From: Sphingobium sp. JS3065 | Lineage (GTDB): Bacteria; Pseudomonadota; Alphaproteobacteria; Sphingomonadales; Sphingomonadaceae | Length of the DNA stretch: 64,000 nt | Reading direction: 5' to 3' | Assembly: GCF_026427355.1 (NCBI RefSeq) | Contig: NZ_CP102664.1 | Location: 372,001-436,000, forward strand | In this document: positions 8,046 through 17,177 of the stretch, one piece after another | How the letters are laid out: each line of letters opens with the position of its first letter | Numbering within the stretch: position 1 is the stretch's first letter | Position numbers and translations under genes: made by a program | The notes under the pieces: generated by a model | What the model was told of the DNA's origin: nothing | Database searches by the model: none | What the model saw: the letters and a program-made list of their open reading frames with translations, nothing else

Positions 8046-11000
8046 TCAGTAAATCCGGGTCACTTCGACCGCTGGCCAGGCAGTCACCCTGAAATCGTGG
8101 CGGTCGGGGCGGCCGGTCAACAATGCTGCGGAGTAAGGCGAGCGGGCGACCGAGTATCCCGCCGCATCGATCCAGTCGATCCCGTCGTCGCGGACAACGG
8201 GGCGCACATCATAGGATCCGCGCCGCCCATCCACTTGCGTGAGCTGTGCAACGCTCGCCCGTACTACATCGGCGGCATCTCTATCTGCCGCGAGCGACCT
8301 CTGCCACGCCAGGAAGCGTTGCGGATCTATCAACGTCTCCGGGGCGCGATCGAATCCCTCCTGGGCAAGCCAGGCTTCGAACTCTGGACGCCGAGCGGCG
8401 GCTTCCTCACGTGTTCGCGCCAACCCTTGCGCAAGCGCGAAGGCGATGAAGGGATCGAGGGTTCCCCAACGCAGCAGCTCACGGAACCAGAACCCGACCC
8501 AAGGCAGCCCGCTGGTTGCGCACCAAGTTTCGAGTGTGGGCGTTTCCAGCGCGCCGGCATTCTGACCCCAGGCCTGCGCCACCGCCGCGCCAACCGCGAC
8601 CCCAAGTTTGAACTCGACATTCTCGGTGACAAACCTTTGCCACGCGCGAAGGCGCTCGGCGTCCGGTGCAACGGCGTCTGGCAGTTGCATCCACCATCCA
8701 ACGACGCCGCGCCAGTTGGCTAGAACAAGTTGGTCGCCGACCGTGTCGCGGACGCGAAAGCCGATCCCTGGCTCCGCGCGCACCCGCTCACCCAGCCGGA
8801 CGAGCAAAGCGAAGCGCTGCTCAGCCGTCCATGTGCCATATTCGCCCGCAGCTCGAAGCTCGGCGATCAGCTGCGGGGCGACCAGCTCAAAGCGGCGGCC
8901 GATATAGGGTGTGAAACCATATTGGTAGAGCCGCCGCCGTTGCTGGGGATCCGGGTAGAGCCTCTCGACAAAGGCTCGCCCCCGCTTGATGAAACTAGCT
9001 TCCAGCCACGCTTCCTCGGCAGCGGCAACCCTGGCGAATGTGCGCTGCCAAAGGGTGCGCAGGAACGCTTCGGTTCGAGCACCATCTAATCCCACCAGAT
9101 CAATCCGCGTCAGTTCCTCGCTGGCGGCGAGAAGAAACCCGTCAAGTTCATCAAGGCTGTCGCCAAGCTGATCAGCCATTGTTCGCGAGCCGACGCCGAG
9201 ATTGGCACCGGCCGCTTCGGGCAGCGTCGCTTCCAGCCAGGCCAGGAACTGCTCCAGTGTCTGCAGGCCGAGCTGAGCCGCCGCCTTTTGCCAGATCGAG
9301 CGTAACAACACGACCAGCGGACTGTGAACGACACCACCGGCGTCTTCTGCCTGAAGCCGACCCAGCAGATTGTTGTAGTCCCGCGCCGCCCGCTGGATTT
9401 GATTCAACTGCTCGTTGCGCTGTCCCGGCGCTGTGGTTGAGGGTGCCTCGGGTACTGCTACCAGCGTGATGCCCTCGATTGATTCGGCGGCGCCCGGCCG
9501 TCCGGCCCGGCCCGCCAGGTTGCGGAATTCCGCAGTCGACATCGGCACGACAATCGGCTGTTGCGCCTGCGTGTCAAAGCTTCGCCGTTCCAGACTGGTG
9601 AGGAAGATAATGTCGAACGGCAGGTTCACACCTTCCGTCAATGTCGCCGTCGCCAACGTGACCGGACAGATTCTGCGATCGATCAGATCCGTCATGAGCC
9701 GCCGTAGACGTTGCGGCATCTGGCCATGGCTTGTGGCGATACCGTGATCGAGCAGTCGCACCTCGAACGATTGTTCACCGCAATAATCGACGCAGGCCGC
9801 GCTGGTCTCCTGATAGCGCGCTTGTCCATCGAGATCTGCCGGGGGCACGAACGGTGGCACATTCTGCCAGCCGGGGAGGTCAAACGCCTCCGCATAGCGC
9901 TTCATCAGCCTTTCGGGCGACTGCGCCACAGATATCAGCACCCGCCGATTGCCCTCGAGCAGATGCAGCGCGGTCCAAAGCACATAGAGCTGATTGTAGT
10001 GCGGCAAGCTGTTTCGGATGATCGCGGCGGGAAGCGGCATTGCCGGGATGCGCAGCGGCAGGTAGACCGGTGCGTCACGCCCGCGAACATACAGTGTCTG
10101 CCCGTTCATGATGTCAAGCACGGCTTCCGGCGCGCGCCGGGAATCGACCCGCAGCCCGCCGATCAGCTGCCGGCTGCTGCGATAGCTGAGCCCAACAGGC
10201 GTCGCATCCATCCGACCTTCAATCCACTGGGCAACGGGGAGCGCGGCGCCGCCAGCGACCGCAGTCAACGCGATCCGCGCCATGTCGGGCTTGATTGCCA
10301 GGAGCCGTGATACCATCGCCTCGAGCCGCATCGCGCGGCTACTGTGTGAGGCAAGCGCTTCCTGCGCCCCGGCGTCGTTCTCGCTAACCACCTGATGCGC
10401 CTCGTCGATGATGAGAAGGCGCAGCCGTTGGACGAGTAAGTGGCCGATATAGCGCATTAGCGCCTCGGCCTTCTCGACGGTCGCGATCAGCACCACAGGG
10501 CGATCGGCGGTCAGCCAATAGTCGGTGATGCCCCAGTCAGCCCCACCGTAGAGGCCCGTCACGATCAGGTCGCTGCCAAGTTCGGCCGTCAGCTTTGCTT
10601 CCACCTCGCTCGCCAAGGCCCGCGATGGCACGAGATACAGCGCCAGCGGCGCCTGCCCTGGTGGCGCATCGACGAGGAGCAGCTCCTTCACGATCGCGAG
10701 ATTGGCGACAAGCGTCTTTCCCGATCCGGTCGGCGTACAGAGGGCAAAGCTGTCGCTCGCGATCAGACGCTCGAGACCCTGGACCTGCGACGTCCACAAG
10801 ACGCCCCGACCACGGGCGAATTGCTCGCGGGCGAACCGCCACATACGAAGCTGCTGCTCTGGCGCGCGTGCGGCCAGCCGCGCGACGCGGCCATGAAGGC
10901 TGTTGGCCGCAAAGCGCCTCGCGGTCGCCTCGACAAGGTTGATCAGGATCCATAGCTCATCGCTGGACAGGCGGGTCGCCAGCGCGCTGAGCCCAGACAA

Positions 11001-11747
11001 TTTGTCGATCGCCTGTTCGAGCCTGCCATCATTGCCCCGACGCAGGCTGTCGCCGATGAGGCCAACGGCCCTCACCAGCTCGACCACCACATACCAGCCG
11101 ATCTTGCTGTCCGCGCGTGGCACCACGCCCACATCCGGTTCGCCTGCCACGAAAGCGGCTTGAGCATCGTCCTCGGCAGGATCGTCCGTCTCGGTATCCG
11201 CGTCGTCTTCGACGGCCAATAATGGCCCCGAGCCGTCGCGGCCGGTCAGCGCTGCGTGGTCGCTCCAAAAAGCTGCGGTGCGCGCGAGCAGCCGCTCGAA
11301 GTCCGCGCCGAGGAAGGCGGCGAAGATCTCGGCGACGCCGCCGCCGTAGCGACCCTGGCGCAGCAGACTCGTCGCCATCGCCGGCAATCCTGCCATCTGG
11401 TACGCACCCGCCGCGAGCAAGCCAACGGGCACGTCGCGCGTCACGGGATCGGAGGATCGTGCGAGCCACTCGAGCAGCTCTGCCGCGCGTCGATAGCAGC
11501 CGAGCGATTCCGGCGAGCCTTCGCCGTCGATCTCGCGGAAGATTCCTGCCGCATGCAGAAGCCGCCGCGCGTCATCGAACTGCTCATGCGATTCTCGCGG
11601 CCCCCACGCGATCGGCGGCACCTGCCACGAGGTTTGCAAACTTCGAACGAACAAACGAGCCTGCGCGGGCGTCAACTCATTCTCGGCGGCGCGATTGAAG
11701 CGTATGTTCATCGCCAACGCGCGGCGCTGCTCATCGAGCCGCGCCAT
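8046..11747 (-). CDS. Ski2-like superfamily 2 DEAH helicase (HamB-like)
   Basis: This 1233-aa protein has an unrecognised N-terminal 300 residues, then an SF2 helicase core. Positions counted from one residue upstream of the chosen ATG are: motif I CTPTGSGKT (339-347), DEAH (449-452), motif III LTAVAGG (about 495), TATLTEGVNLP (701-711) and motif VI NLAGRAGRPG (744-753). The EGVNLP and GRAGRPG forms are typical of Ski2-like enzymes. A long C-terminal region of about 450 residues follows. It overlaps the HamA-like gene by TGATG, implying translational coupling. In Hachiman systems a HamA nuclease is held by a Ski2-like HamB helicase that senses damaged or invading DNA; this pair fits that plan, although the protein looks longer than a usual HamB. 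The ATG at 11747 is preferred to the in-frame GTG at 11750. Confidence 0.8.
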   Translation of the reverse strand: MARLDEQRRALAMNIRFNRAAENELTPAQARLFVRSLQTSWQVPPIAWGPRESHEQFDDARRLLHAAGIFREIDGEGSPESLGCYRRAAELLEWLARSSDPVTRDVPVGLLAAGAYQMAGLPAMATSLLRQGRYGGGVAEIFAAFLGADFERLLARTAAFWSDHAALTGRDGSGPLLAVEDDADTETDDPAEDDAQAAFVAGEPDVGVVPRADSKIGWYVVVELVRAVGLIGDSLRRGNDGRLEQAIDKLSGLSALATRLSSDELWILINLVEATARRFAANSLHGRVARLAARAPEQQLRMWRFAREQFARGRGVLWTSQVQGLERLIASDSFALCTPTGSGKTLVANLAIVKELLLVDAPPGQAPLALYLVPSRALASEVEAKLTAELGSDLIVTGLYGGADWGITDYWLTADRPVVLIATVEKAEALMRYIGHLLVQRLRLLIIDEAHQVVSENDAGAQEALASHSSRAMRLEAMVSRLLAIKPDMARIALTAVAGGAALPVAQWIEGRMDATPVGLSYRSSRQLIGGLRVDSRRAPEAVLDIMNGQTLYVRGRDAPVYLPLRIPAMPLPAAIIRNSLPHYNQLYVLWTALHLLEGNRRVLISVAQSPERLMKRYAEAFDLPGWQNVPPFVPPADLDGQARYQETSAACVDYCGEQSFEVRLLDHGIATSHGQMPQRLRRLMTDLIDRRICPVTLATATLTEGVNLPFDIIFLTSLERRSFDTQAQQPIVVPMSTAEFRNLAGRAGRPGAAESIEGITLVAVPEAPSTTAPGQRNEQLNQIQRAARDYNNLLGRLQAEDAGGVVHSPLVVLLRSIWQKAAAQLGLQTLEQFLAWLEATLPEAAGANLGVGSRTMADQLGDSLDELDGFLLAASEELTRIDLVGLDGARTEAFLRTLWQRTFARVAAAEEAWLEASFIKRGRAFVERLYPDPQQRRRLYQYGFTPYIGRRFELVAPQLIAELRAAGEYGTWTAEQRFALLVRLGERVRAEPGIGFRVRDTVGDQLVLANWRGVVGWWMQLPDAVAPDAERLRAWQRFVTENVEFKLGVAVGAAVAQAWGQNAGALETPTLETWCATSGLPWVGFWFRELLRWGTLDPFIAFALAQGLARTREEAAARRPEFEAWLAQEGFDRAPETLIDPQRFLAWQRSLAADRDAADVVRASVAQLTQVDGRRGSYDVRPVVRDDGIDWIDAAGYSVARSPYSAALLTGRPDRHDFRVTAWPAVEVTRIY

Positions 11748-12694
11748 CACGGGTTGACCCAGAGCGAGCGATAGAGCCGCTCGATGAGATCGACGCCACC
11801 CTCGACAACGAGTTCGACGACTTGGAGCGACCGCCCTGCGGTATATTCCACTGGTGGCGCGGCACCCGGCAAGTAGGTCTCGCCAGGGTTCCGTCGGGCG
11901 GCTTTGTTCCCGGCCACGAAGATCAAATCGGTTCGCGGAAGCGGGGCGCCGCCGATCAAAAGAGCGCGATCGAGCGACACGATCGCCTCAGCATACTGCT
12001 CGCGTGCCTTCTCGCACAGCAGTCGGTGCATCTGCTCCAGGCCCTGCGGCGCAGTCAGACCGCGGTTGAGCTCGTTCCAGACGCCATCATTAGAGCGGAC
12101 CCGCGCTTCCGGTGGGCCGGTCCAGCCGCCGAGCATCATCTCGTCCATCACGCTTGGCGTGAGCGAAGCGCGCCACTTGGCCTCACCGGCAATGAAACGC
12201 ACCACTTGGCCGGTGGCTGGATCGATCCCGAGCGCGATAAAATCGTTGCCATGGCGGCCGGAGATTTCCCGAACGCGCGCCGGATCCCGCGCCAGATCGA
12301 AGATATAGGCCTCGACCTCGGCATGGTAGCGGAACAGGAAGATCGGAATCGACCATTGGTGGCCGCCGACGAACTGGTAAGCCTGAGTCATCAGCCCGGC
12401 CATCACTTCGCCGAATAGACCCTTTTTGGCAGTCGCCGGAAGACAATTGGGATATTGCGCATTGCCGCCCGGTCCGTCGGCATCGGGATGCAAGTCGATC
12501 CGGGCGGCGCGGTGAAACACATCACGCGCGTCGAGGTGCGCGGACTCGAAATAGGGTCGCAGCTCGGCGACCATTCCATCATCCATCGGCTCCGCCTGCT
12601 CGAACAGCAGATGTCCGTAATTGCCGTTCACCCGTGCAACGCCGCGAAGCCAGCGGTTGAGGAGGGGCATTGGTGGGGGACAATTGTGGAGCAT
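11747..12694 (-). CDS. HamA-like (DUF1837-type) PD-(D/E)XK nuclease
   Basis: This 315-aa protein starts at the ATG at 12694, eleven bases after the upstream stop, with GAGGG overlapping that stop. It shows the spacing expected of a PD-(D/E)XK nuclease: GE at 95-96, D151 in GNDFIALGID, and GEAKWR with E171 and K173. HamA proteins of Hachiman systems have the same E...D...ExK order and sit beside a Ski2-like helicase, as here. I cannot confirm the DUF1837 assignment without a profile search. The C-terminal 90 residues contain no motif I recognise. The tight operon implies that it works with the downstream helicase and upstream EVE-HNH protein. Confidence 0.6.
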   Translation of the reverse strand: MLHNCPPPMPLLNRWLRGVARVNGNYGHLLFEQAEPMDDGMVAELRPYFESAHLDARDVFHRAARIDLHPDADGPGGNAQYPNCLPATAKKGLFGEVMAGLMTQAYQFVGGHQWSIPIFLFRYHAEVEAYIFDLARDPARVREISGRHGNDFIALGIDPATGQVVRFIAGEAKWRASLTPSVMDEMMLGGWTGPPEARVRSNDGVWNELNRGLTAPQGLEQMHRLLCEKAREQYAEAIVSLDRALLIGGAPLPRTDLIFVAGNKAARRNPGETYLPGAAPPVEYTAGRSLQVVELVVEGGVDLIERLYRSLWVNP

Positions 12695-12705
12695 CGTATC
12701 GACCC

Positions 12706-13995
12706 TCACCAGATCGCGGTTTGAGGGATGGTCAACGTCTTCCCATCGACTAGGAGGATCCAACCTGCGCCATCGGCCGCGAGTACCTCGAACACACCAT
12801 AATGCGCCTGGCGATGATGATTGGGGCACAGCACCATGACATTGCTTGCTTCGAGCACACCAGCCTGCAGCGTGCTCACCAGGATCACATGATGCGCTTC
12901 AGCATAAGGTTCACCGCTGCTTTTGACGAACGCGACCGCGTCGCGCCCCAGCGCTTCGCAGACCTGGCAGCGGTGCTTGCGCGCGGCTTTCACCATATCG
13001 CCGATCAGCCCGCGCTCGATCCGACGGCTGACCACGACGCGCCGTTTCGGAGGAAGGCTTGCGGCCATCGCTTGCAACGCCTTCAGCCCTGCATGGGAGC
13101 GCGAGCCTCGGATCGCCGCCAGGTCGAGCGGTGTGAACTCAGCATGTTGCGCCAGATGGGCGAAGCCGGCTGCCGGAAATGGCGTCGAGGCCCATTGCAG
13201 GCCTTTGCGCAGCAGGTCGAAGGATTCGTCGGCGGGTAGGTCTTTCGCGATGACAGGCTCATCGAATGTGGCGAGCCGCTCGAGGCGCACGCGATATTCT
13301 GGCTTTGCGCCAAGCACTGGATCGATAAAGAATTTGGGATCCGGCTCAGGCTGCTGCCTGGTCGCCTCCACGACTTCGACCAGCGCTACGATCGCAGCCG
13401 GAGTTCCCCGATGAGCCGTTCGGCGGATCACGCCAAGATCGCCGAGCTGGATCAAATCGCGATCATGCGGAGTCACATAATAGAGCAACGACCTCTCGCC
13501 CGATGATGTCCACGCATCGGCATCCCACCGCGTGGGATTGGCCTGGAAAATCCAGTATCCCGTCGGTGGGACCGATCGGCCTGCAGCAGATTTCGGTTGT
13601 GCCAACGGCGCGAAGGTCTCGGGAACCGCCATGACGGGCTGATTTCCCGCCTGCCAAATGCGAAACGAGCGATATTTGCCGGCGGCATGACGCAGCGTCG
13701 ACATCGTTCGGTAGTAATCGCCTTTCGACACAATGCCCGGTGGGAGCGGCTTTTTCGCCGCGCCGTCCTTGGAGGAATATTGGAGCGCAGCGATCACCGT
13801 CGCCATCCCATCGGCATCGAAGGCGATATCGAGGTCGCCGAATGCTATTTCCAAGCGGTGGATGCGCGAGATCTGGTTGCCAGTAGTTTTATTGACGATC
13901 GTCAGGGTCGCTAGCCAGGCTCTATAGGCGTCTTCTTGCATATCCCCCGCCAAAATCTGATTGCTATGGGCAACCCTGCGCCAAACGATCACCAT
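12706..13995 (-). CDS. EVE-domain/HNH endonuclease fusion
   Basis: The ATG at 13995 gives 429 aa; a TTG 84 bp further upstream is open but less plausible. Residues about 146-257 look like an EVE (PUA-like) domain: GYWIFQANPTRWD, then YYVT..DLIQLGDLGVIRRT and GTPAAIVALVEVVEA. EVE domains read modified bases in DNA or RNA. The C-terminus is an HNH nuclease with a zinc-binding CQVC (343-346), catalytic EAHH (H368, H369), and CPNHH and QAH (C390, H393, H394, H398). This is the architecture of modification-dependent (type IV-like) restriction enzymes. It is the first gene of the operon with the HamA-like nuclease and helicase. The N-terminal 140 residues are unrecognised. Domain calls are from motif reading. 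Confidence 0.72.
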   Translation of the reverse strand: MVIVWRRVAHSNQILAGDMQEDAYRAWLATLTIVNKTTGNQISRIHRLEIAFGDLDIAFDADGMATVIAALQYSSKDGAAKKPLPPGIVSKGDYYRTMSTLRHAAGKYRSFRIWQAGNQPVMAVPETFAPLAQPKSAAGRSVPPTGYWIFQANPTRWDADAWTSSGERSLLYYVTPHDRDLIQLGDLGVIRRTAHRGTPAAIVALVEVVEATRQQPEPDPKFFIDPVLGAKPEYRVRLERLATFDEPVIAKDLPADESFDLLRKGLQWASTPFPAAGFAHLAQHAEFTPLDLAAIRGSRSHAGLKALQAMAASLPPKRRVVVSRRIERGLIGDMVKAARKHRCQVCEALGRDAVAFVKSSGEPYAEAHHVILVSTLQAGVLEASNVMVLCPNHHRQAHYGVFEVLAADGAGWILLVDGKTLTIPQTAIW

Positions 13996-14428
13996 AGTGT
14001 CTTCAGTTAATCTTGTCGCGATTGCCTTGCCGACGTTGTGTTTTTTGTTTCCGATTCTGGCTCTGCGTCGGCGTGACAACCGAGCGGCAGTGCGCAGGCC
14101 ATTCTTAGTCTGCGCCTCGAGCAGAGGTTATGCTTGAAAGGGCGCAGAGCCCCACTGATGCCATAGGCGCACTACCATTAAACGATAAATAGAACGAGCG
14201 GCCGCTTTTCAGGTGCAGCTTCCCGTTAGCCGCCTTTCCGGACTGTCCAAAATGTTCGTCATAGCGCCGCCGAGATGTGTTGGCGGTCGACGTAAACAGA
14301 ACAAATGGACTCACCAACACTTCGTCGCGAATTTCGCCCGCTTCCGAAAAGGGGCGGAGAGAAGAGGCTGCGCCCTGTTCGTGGACTGATGGAGCATCGA
14401 TGCCCGTCGGCCATATAAGGAGCCCGAC
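13996..14428. other. Divergent intergenic region between defence operon and ardC
   Basis: This must hold the promoters of the leftward EVE-HNH operon and of the rightward ardC run, but I find no consensus -35/-10 pair that I would assert. A T-rich tract lies near 14040. A leftward open frame (about 14105-14461) ends in this region but its codon use is less GC-biased than real neighbours and it runs into ardC, so it is not called. The right part ends in AAGGAG, the ardC ribosome-binding site. A junction between backbone and defence cargo is expected somewhere here. Confidence 0.4.
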
Positions 14429-15364
14429 ATGACCAGACAGAGATTTCGCGGTGATGCCCAATCGCCTGCAACCCGCATTACGCAGGAAATCGTTGCGCGC
14501 CTCGAGGCAGGCACGAAGCCTTGGATCAAGCCATGGCGCGGCGTCCCTGTTTCACGCCCCTTGCGTGCTTGCGGAACACCCTATCGCGGCATGAACGTGT
14601 TCTGGTTGTGGATGGTCGCCGACATGTGCGGCTACGCGTCTTCTTACTGGATGACCTACAACCAGGCGCAGAAGCTCGGTGCGCAGGTCCGCAAGGGCGA
14701 GAAGTCGACCATCGCCATCTTCTACAAGAGCTATACCAAGGAGGTCGAAGCCCCCGATACGGGAGAAACCAGCGAGGAAGCCCGCCGCGTCCTGAAGGCC
14801 TATCCGGTCTTCAACGCTGACCAGGTCGAGAATCTTCCGGAGCGCTTCCACCCTGCCGCAACGCTTGACCTGGTAGAGCCCGAAGGCCGCGAGCTGGAAC
14901 TCGACGCTTTCTTTGGAGCGCTCCCGGCAGTGCTCCGTCATCAGGGGGATGAGGCTTACTACGAGCCGACTGCCGACCGCATCACCATGCCGCCTGCGCA
15001 CCTGTTTTCCGGCTTCGATCATTACTATGCGACTCTTGCGCACGAGCTTTCGCACTGGACCGGCCATGCCAGCCGTTTGGACCGCGATCTCAAGAACCGT
15101 TTCGGCACCGCTGCCTATGCGGCCGAGGAACTGATCGCCGAGCTTTCAAGCGCGATGCTGGGTGCTGAACTTGGTCTTCCGGTTGCACATCTCGACAGCC
15201 ACGCCAGCTATATTGGCCATTGGCTCAAGCTGCTGAAGGAAGACGACCGCGCCATCCTTACGGCTGCCGCCAAGGCCGAGGAGGCCTCCAGCTTGCTGCT
15301 CAAGCTAGGCGGCCGTGGCATCGCCGTCATCGACGAGGCCAGCGTCGCCGCGCTGGCTGCTTGA
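14429..15364 (+). CDS. ardC: ArdC-like antirestriction protein with zincin domain
   Basis: This 311-aa protein matches ArdC. The N-terminal DUF1738-type ssDNA-binding region (ITQEIVARLEAGTKPWIKPW through RGMNVFWLW) precedes a zincin metallopeptidase-like domain with HELSHWTGH (about residues 205-213) and a downstream EELIAELSSAMLG helix that supplies the third ligand. ArdC homologues protect incoming single-stranded plasmid DNA from host restriction. It has an AAGGAG RBS. It heads the rightward run that leads to ssb and the transfer origin region, the usual place for antirestriction genes. Length is typical. Confidence 0.92.
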   Translation: MTRQRFRGDAQSPATRITQEIVARLEAGTKPWIKPWRGVPVSRPLRACGTPYRGMNVFWLWMVADMCGYASSYWMTYNQAQKLGAQVRKGEKSTIAIFYKSYTKEVEAPDTGETSEEARRVLKAYPVFNADQVENLPERFHPAATLDLVEPEGRELELDAFFGALPAVLRHQGDEAYYEPTADRITMPPAHLFSGFDHYYATLAHELSHWTGHASRLDRDLKNRFGTAAYAAEELIAELSSAMLGAELGLPVAHLDSHASYIGHWLKLLKEDDRAILTAAAKAEEASSLLLKLGGRGIAVIDEASVAALAA

Positions 15365-15375
15365 GGGAGGGCGCT

Positions 15376-15798
15376 ATGGGCCGCTCGGTCAGCTACCCTT
15401 CGGGCAGCATAGTCGCATTCACCGTGCTTGAGGTCGAGGATTCCGATGACTGGGAATTCGAGTATGAGTGGTTGCTGGACGATCTCAGGGAACGCGCTGC
15501 CGGTGCCTTTCCGTCGCTGGTGGCGCACGATGGATGGCGCGGACGAGAGGATCGCATCCTCATGCGCAACGCCTATGCCGATTTCGGTGTCTCGATCTAC
15601 GGAAGCCTTGTTGCCGTCTGGACCGCCGAACGGGACGATGGATCCTATTGGGATGCCGAATGGCGCACCGTCCGTTCGCCCCGGACGCAGCGCTGGCTCC
15701 AGCAGATTGCACCCCGCTTCGATGCGCTATTCGGCGCCTATGACTGCCTCGGGCACATGTCGAATGGTGAAGGCGTCTACCGCAAACGGGCTGCCTGA
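15376..15798 (+). CDS. Conserved hypothetical protein, acidic, backbone gene
   Basis: This 140-aa protein starts at the ATG at 15376, with GGGAGG 5 bp upstream and only 11 bp after the ardC stop, so the two are probably one operon. The N-terminus (GRSVSYPSGSIVAFTVLEVE) is followed by DDWEFEYEWLLDDLRERA, aromatic and acidic, and the protein ends in a basic YRKRAA. No catalytic motif or signal peptide is seen. It resembles small proteins recalled from plasmid backbones next to ardC, but I do not recognise a function. Confidence 0.75.
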   Translation: MGRSVSYPSGSIVAFTVLEVEDSDDWEFEYEWLLDDLRERAAGAFPSLVAHDGWRGREDRILMRNAYADFGVSIYGSLVAVWTAERDDGSYWDAEWRTVRSPRTQRWLQQIAPRFDALFGAYDCLGHMSNGEGVYRKRAA

Positions 15799-15917
15799 TC
15801 TGCCCAGAGACGGTCAGCACGACATGATCAGCAGTCGTTCCTGACGCGAGTGATCCGAATGGTGCCGCTCATGGCCTGCTCCATGCGAGAGAGGCCCTGG
15901 GCCAGCCGGCGGTCCCC

Positions 15918-16006
15918 GCAACCCGGCTTTGGCAGGCCCGTGTTGGCTTGGCTTTGGGCCAAGCCTGCCCGCGCCGGCCTGCCAAAGCGGGTTCCCCTGC
16001 GGTGCG
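15918..16006 (+). ncRNA. Structured leader element, copy A
   Basis: Conserved blocks GCAACCCGG, CCGTGTTG, CTGCCCGC and CGGGTTCCCCTNCGGTGCG are shared with copy B at 18214. Between them lie two stems specific to this copy: an inner hairpin GCTTGGC/GCCAAGC around a short T-rich loop, and an outer stem AACCCG.CTTTGGCAGGCC against GGCCTGCCAAAGCGGGTT with one bulged G. In copy B both stems are replaced by different but still complementary sequences. It sits about 90 bp before the DUF2493 gene. It may be a structured 5' leader RNA or a foldback ssDNA promoter active on entry. The flanking sequence from 15799 to 16096 has no gene. Confidence 0.6.
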
Positions 16007-16096
16007 GGGCTCCACCTGAATGCTGGCCCTGACGGGCTCTCGCTGGCGCAGCCATGGATGGAGGCGTCGGCGTCACACCAGTCAGGAGGACATCCC

Positions 16097-17050
16097 ATGC
16101 ACACGTCATTTTTCGACCAACTCGCAGGTCTCGATCTTGCCGGTTTTTCGATCGGTCCAGCCCCCGTCACCAGCACAGATTTTCCAGTCCGCGAAGCCGT
16201 CGTTCAGACGCTCGAAGGCGTCTGGTCCGATCTGTTCGCGCTGTTCTCTGGCACCGCGCTCGAAGTCGATGCCGAGGATCTCGGTTGGGCCTTCGTCAAT
16301 TTGTTCCACCGTTCCGCGCAGCGCAAGTCGACGTCCCTTGATCGTGCCACCGACGAGGTCCGTGCACTCGTCGCCACCGCAGACGGATCGGAAATCCACA
16401 CGCATGAACTCGAAACCCAGGTCGAACGCGCCCAGTGCGCTGAGAGCGCCATGCTGGCACTTGAAGAGATGCGCGAGGTCGCCGCGGCCCTCTACCTCAA
16501 CGAATTCGGTTCGTCCTGGAAGCCCGTTTCCAGCTCGCGGTTCAACCATGGTGCCATGCTCACTTCCGCGCTGGTCGAAGGGCGTGATTTCATGCGCGCC
16601 CGGGCCGAGGCCAAGCGCCGTGCGGCCATGCCCGAGGGCATGCCGGTCGTCTTCGCTGGTGGCCGTATCCGCCACGCGACCGAGGACGAGGCACTGACCT
16701 TTGCCAACAACGTCTGGGCAACCCTCGACAAGGTTCGCGAGCGCGTCGCGGACATGGTGCTGGTCCATGGCGGCGACACCAAGGGCGTCGATCGCCTGGC
16801 ATCGTCGTGGGCTGAGCGCCGACAGGTCCCTCAGGTCACGTTCTCGCTCGATATGCGGCTAGGTGCCCGTGCGGGCTTCAAGCGCAACGAGCGCATGCTT
16901 TCGCTCGACCCGCGTTACGTCATCGCATTCCCGGGCAATGGTGTCCTTGAACGACTGGTAATCGAGGCCAAGACGCGCCGGATCACTGTCGTCGACCGCC
17001 GCGGGCCGCTGGGCACCAGCCCCAAGGCTGTTCCCCCAAGCAGCGAATGA
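16097..17050 (+). CDS. DUF2493 (SLOG-like) protein
   Basis: This 317-aa protein starts at 16097 after a strong AGGAGGA. The C-terminal third is the DUF2493 domain: VVFAGGRIRHATEDEALTF, then MVLVHGGDTKGVDRLASSWA and KRNERMLSLDPRYVIAFPG. The GGxR and HGGDTKGVD loops are the nucleotide-type binding motifs of the SLOG Rossmann-like fold, proposed to bind nucleotide derivatives or NAD-related ligands. The N-terminal 190 residues are family-specific. It is a recurrent member of sphingomonad and rhizobial plasmid backbones near ssb. Its ligand is not established. Confidence 0.85.
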   Translation: MHTSFFDQLAGLDLAGFSIGPAPVTSTDFPVREAVVQTLEGVWSDLFALFSGTALEVDAEDLGWAFVNLFHRSAQRKSTSLDRATDEVRALVATADGSEIHTHELETQVERAQCAESAMLALEEMREVAAALYLNEFGSSWKPVSSSRFNHGAMLTSALVEGRDFMRARAEAKRRAAMPEGMPVVFAGGRIRHATEDEALTFANNVWATLDKVRERVADMVLVHGGDTKGVDRLASSWAERRQVPQVTFSLDMRLGARAGFKRNERMLSLDPRYVIAFPGNGVLERLVIEAKTRRITVVDRRGPLGTSPKAVPPSSE

Positions 17051-17067
17051 GGCCGCAAGCCCATCCG

Positions 17068-17092
17068 CGCCAGCGCCTCATCGGCGCTGGCG
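17068..17092 (+). repeat. Perfect 10-bp stem hairpin between DUF2493 and DUF6878-like genes
   Basis: CGCCAGCGCC and GGCGCTGGCG flank the loop TCATC. No T-run follows, so it is not a canonical rho-independent terminator. It may block 3' exonucleases or act like the structured leaders in the adjacent gaps. Confidence 0.6.
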
Positions 17093-17177
17093 TTGCTGCT
17101 GAAGAGGGGAGGCAAGCGCCTTTGTCAGCGGGTCATGCGGATTGATCGCATGGCTGCACAGCACAGGAGGATTATCC

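Noticed and set aside
14105..14461. Leftward open frame of 118 codons upstream of the EVE-HNH gene
   Set aside because: It runs antisense into the ardC start, has weak GC bias at third positions, no RBS and no recognisable family.
17068..17092. Rho-independent terminator after the DUF2493 gene
   Set aside because: The stem is perfect but no T-run follows.
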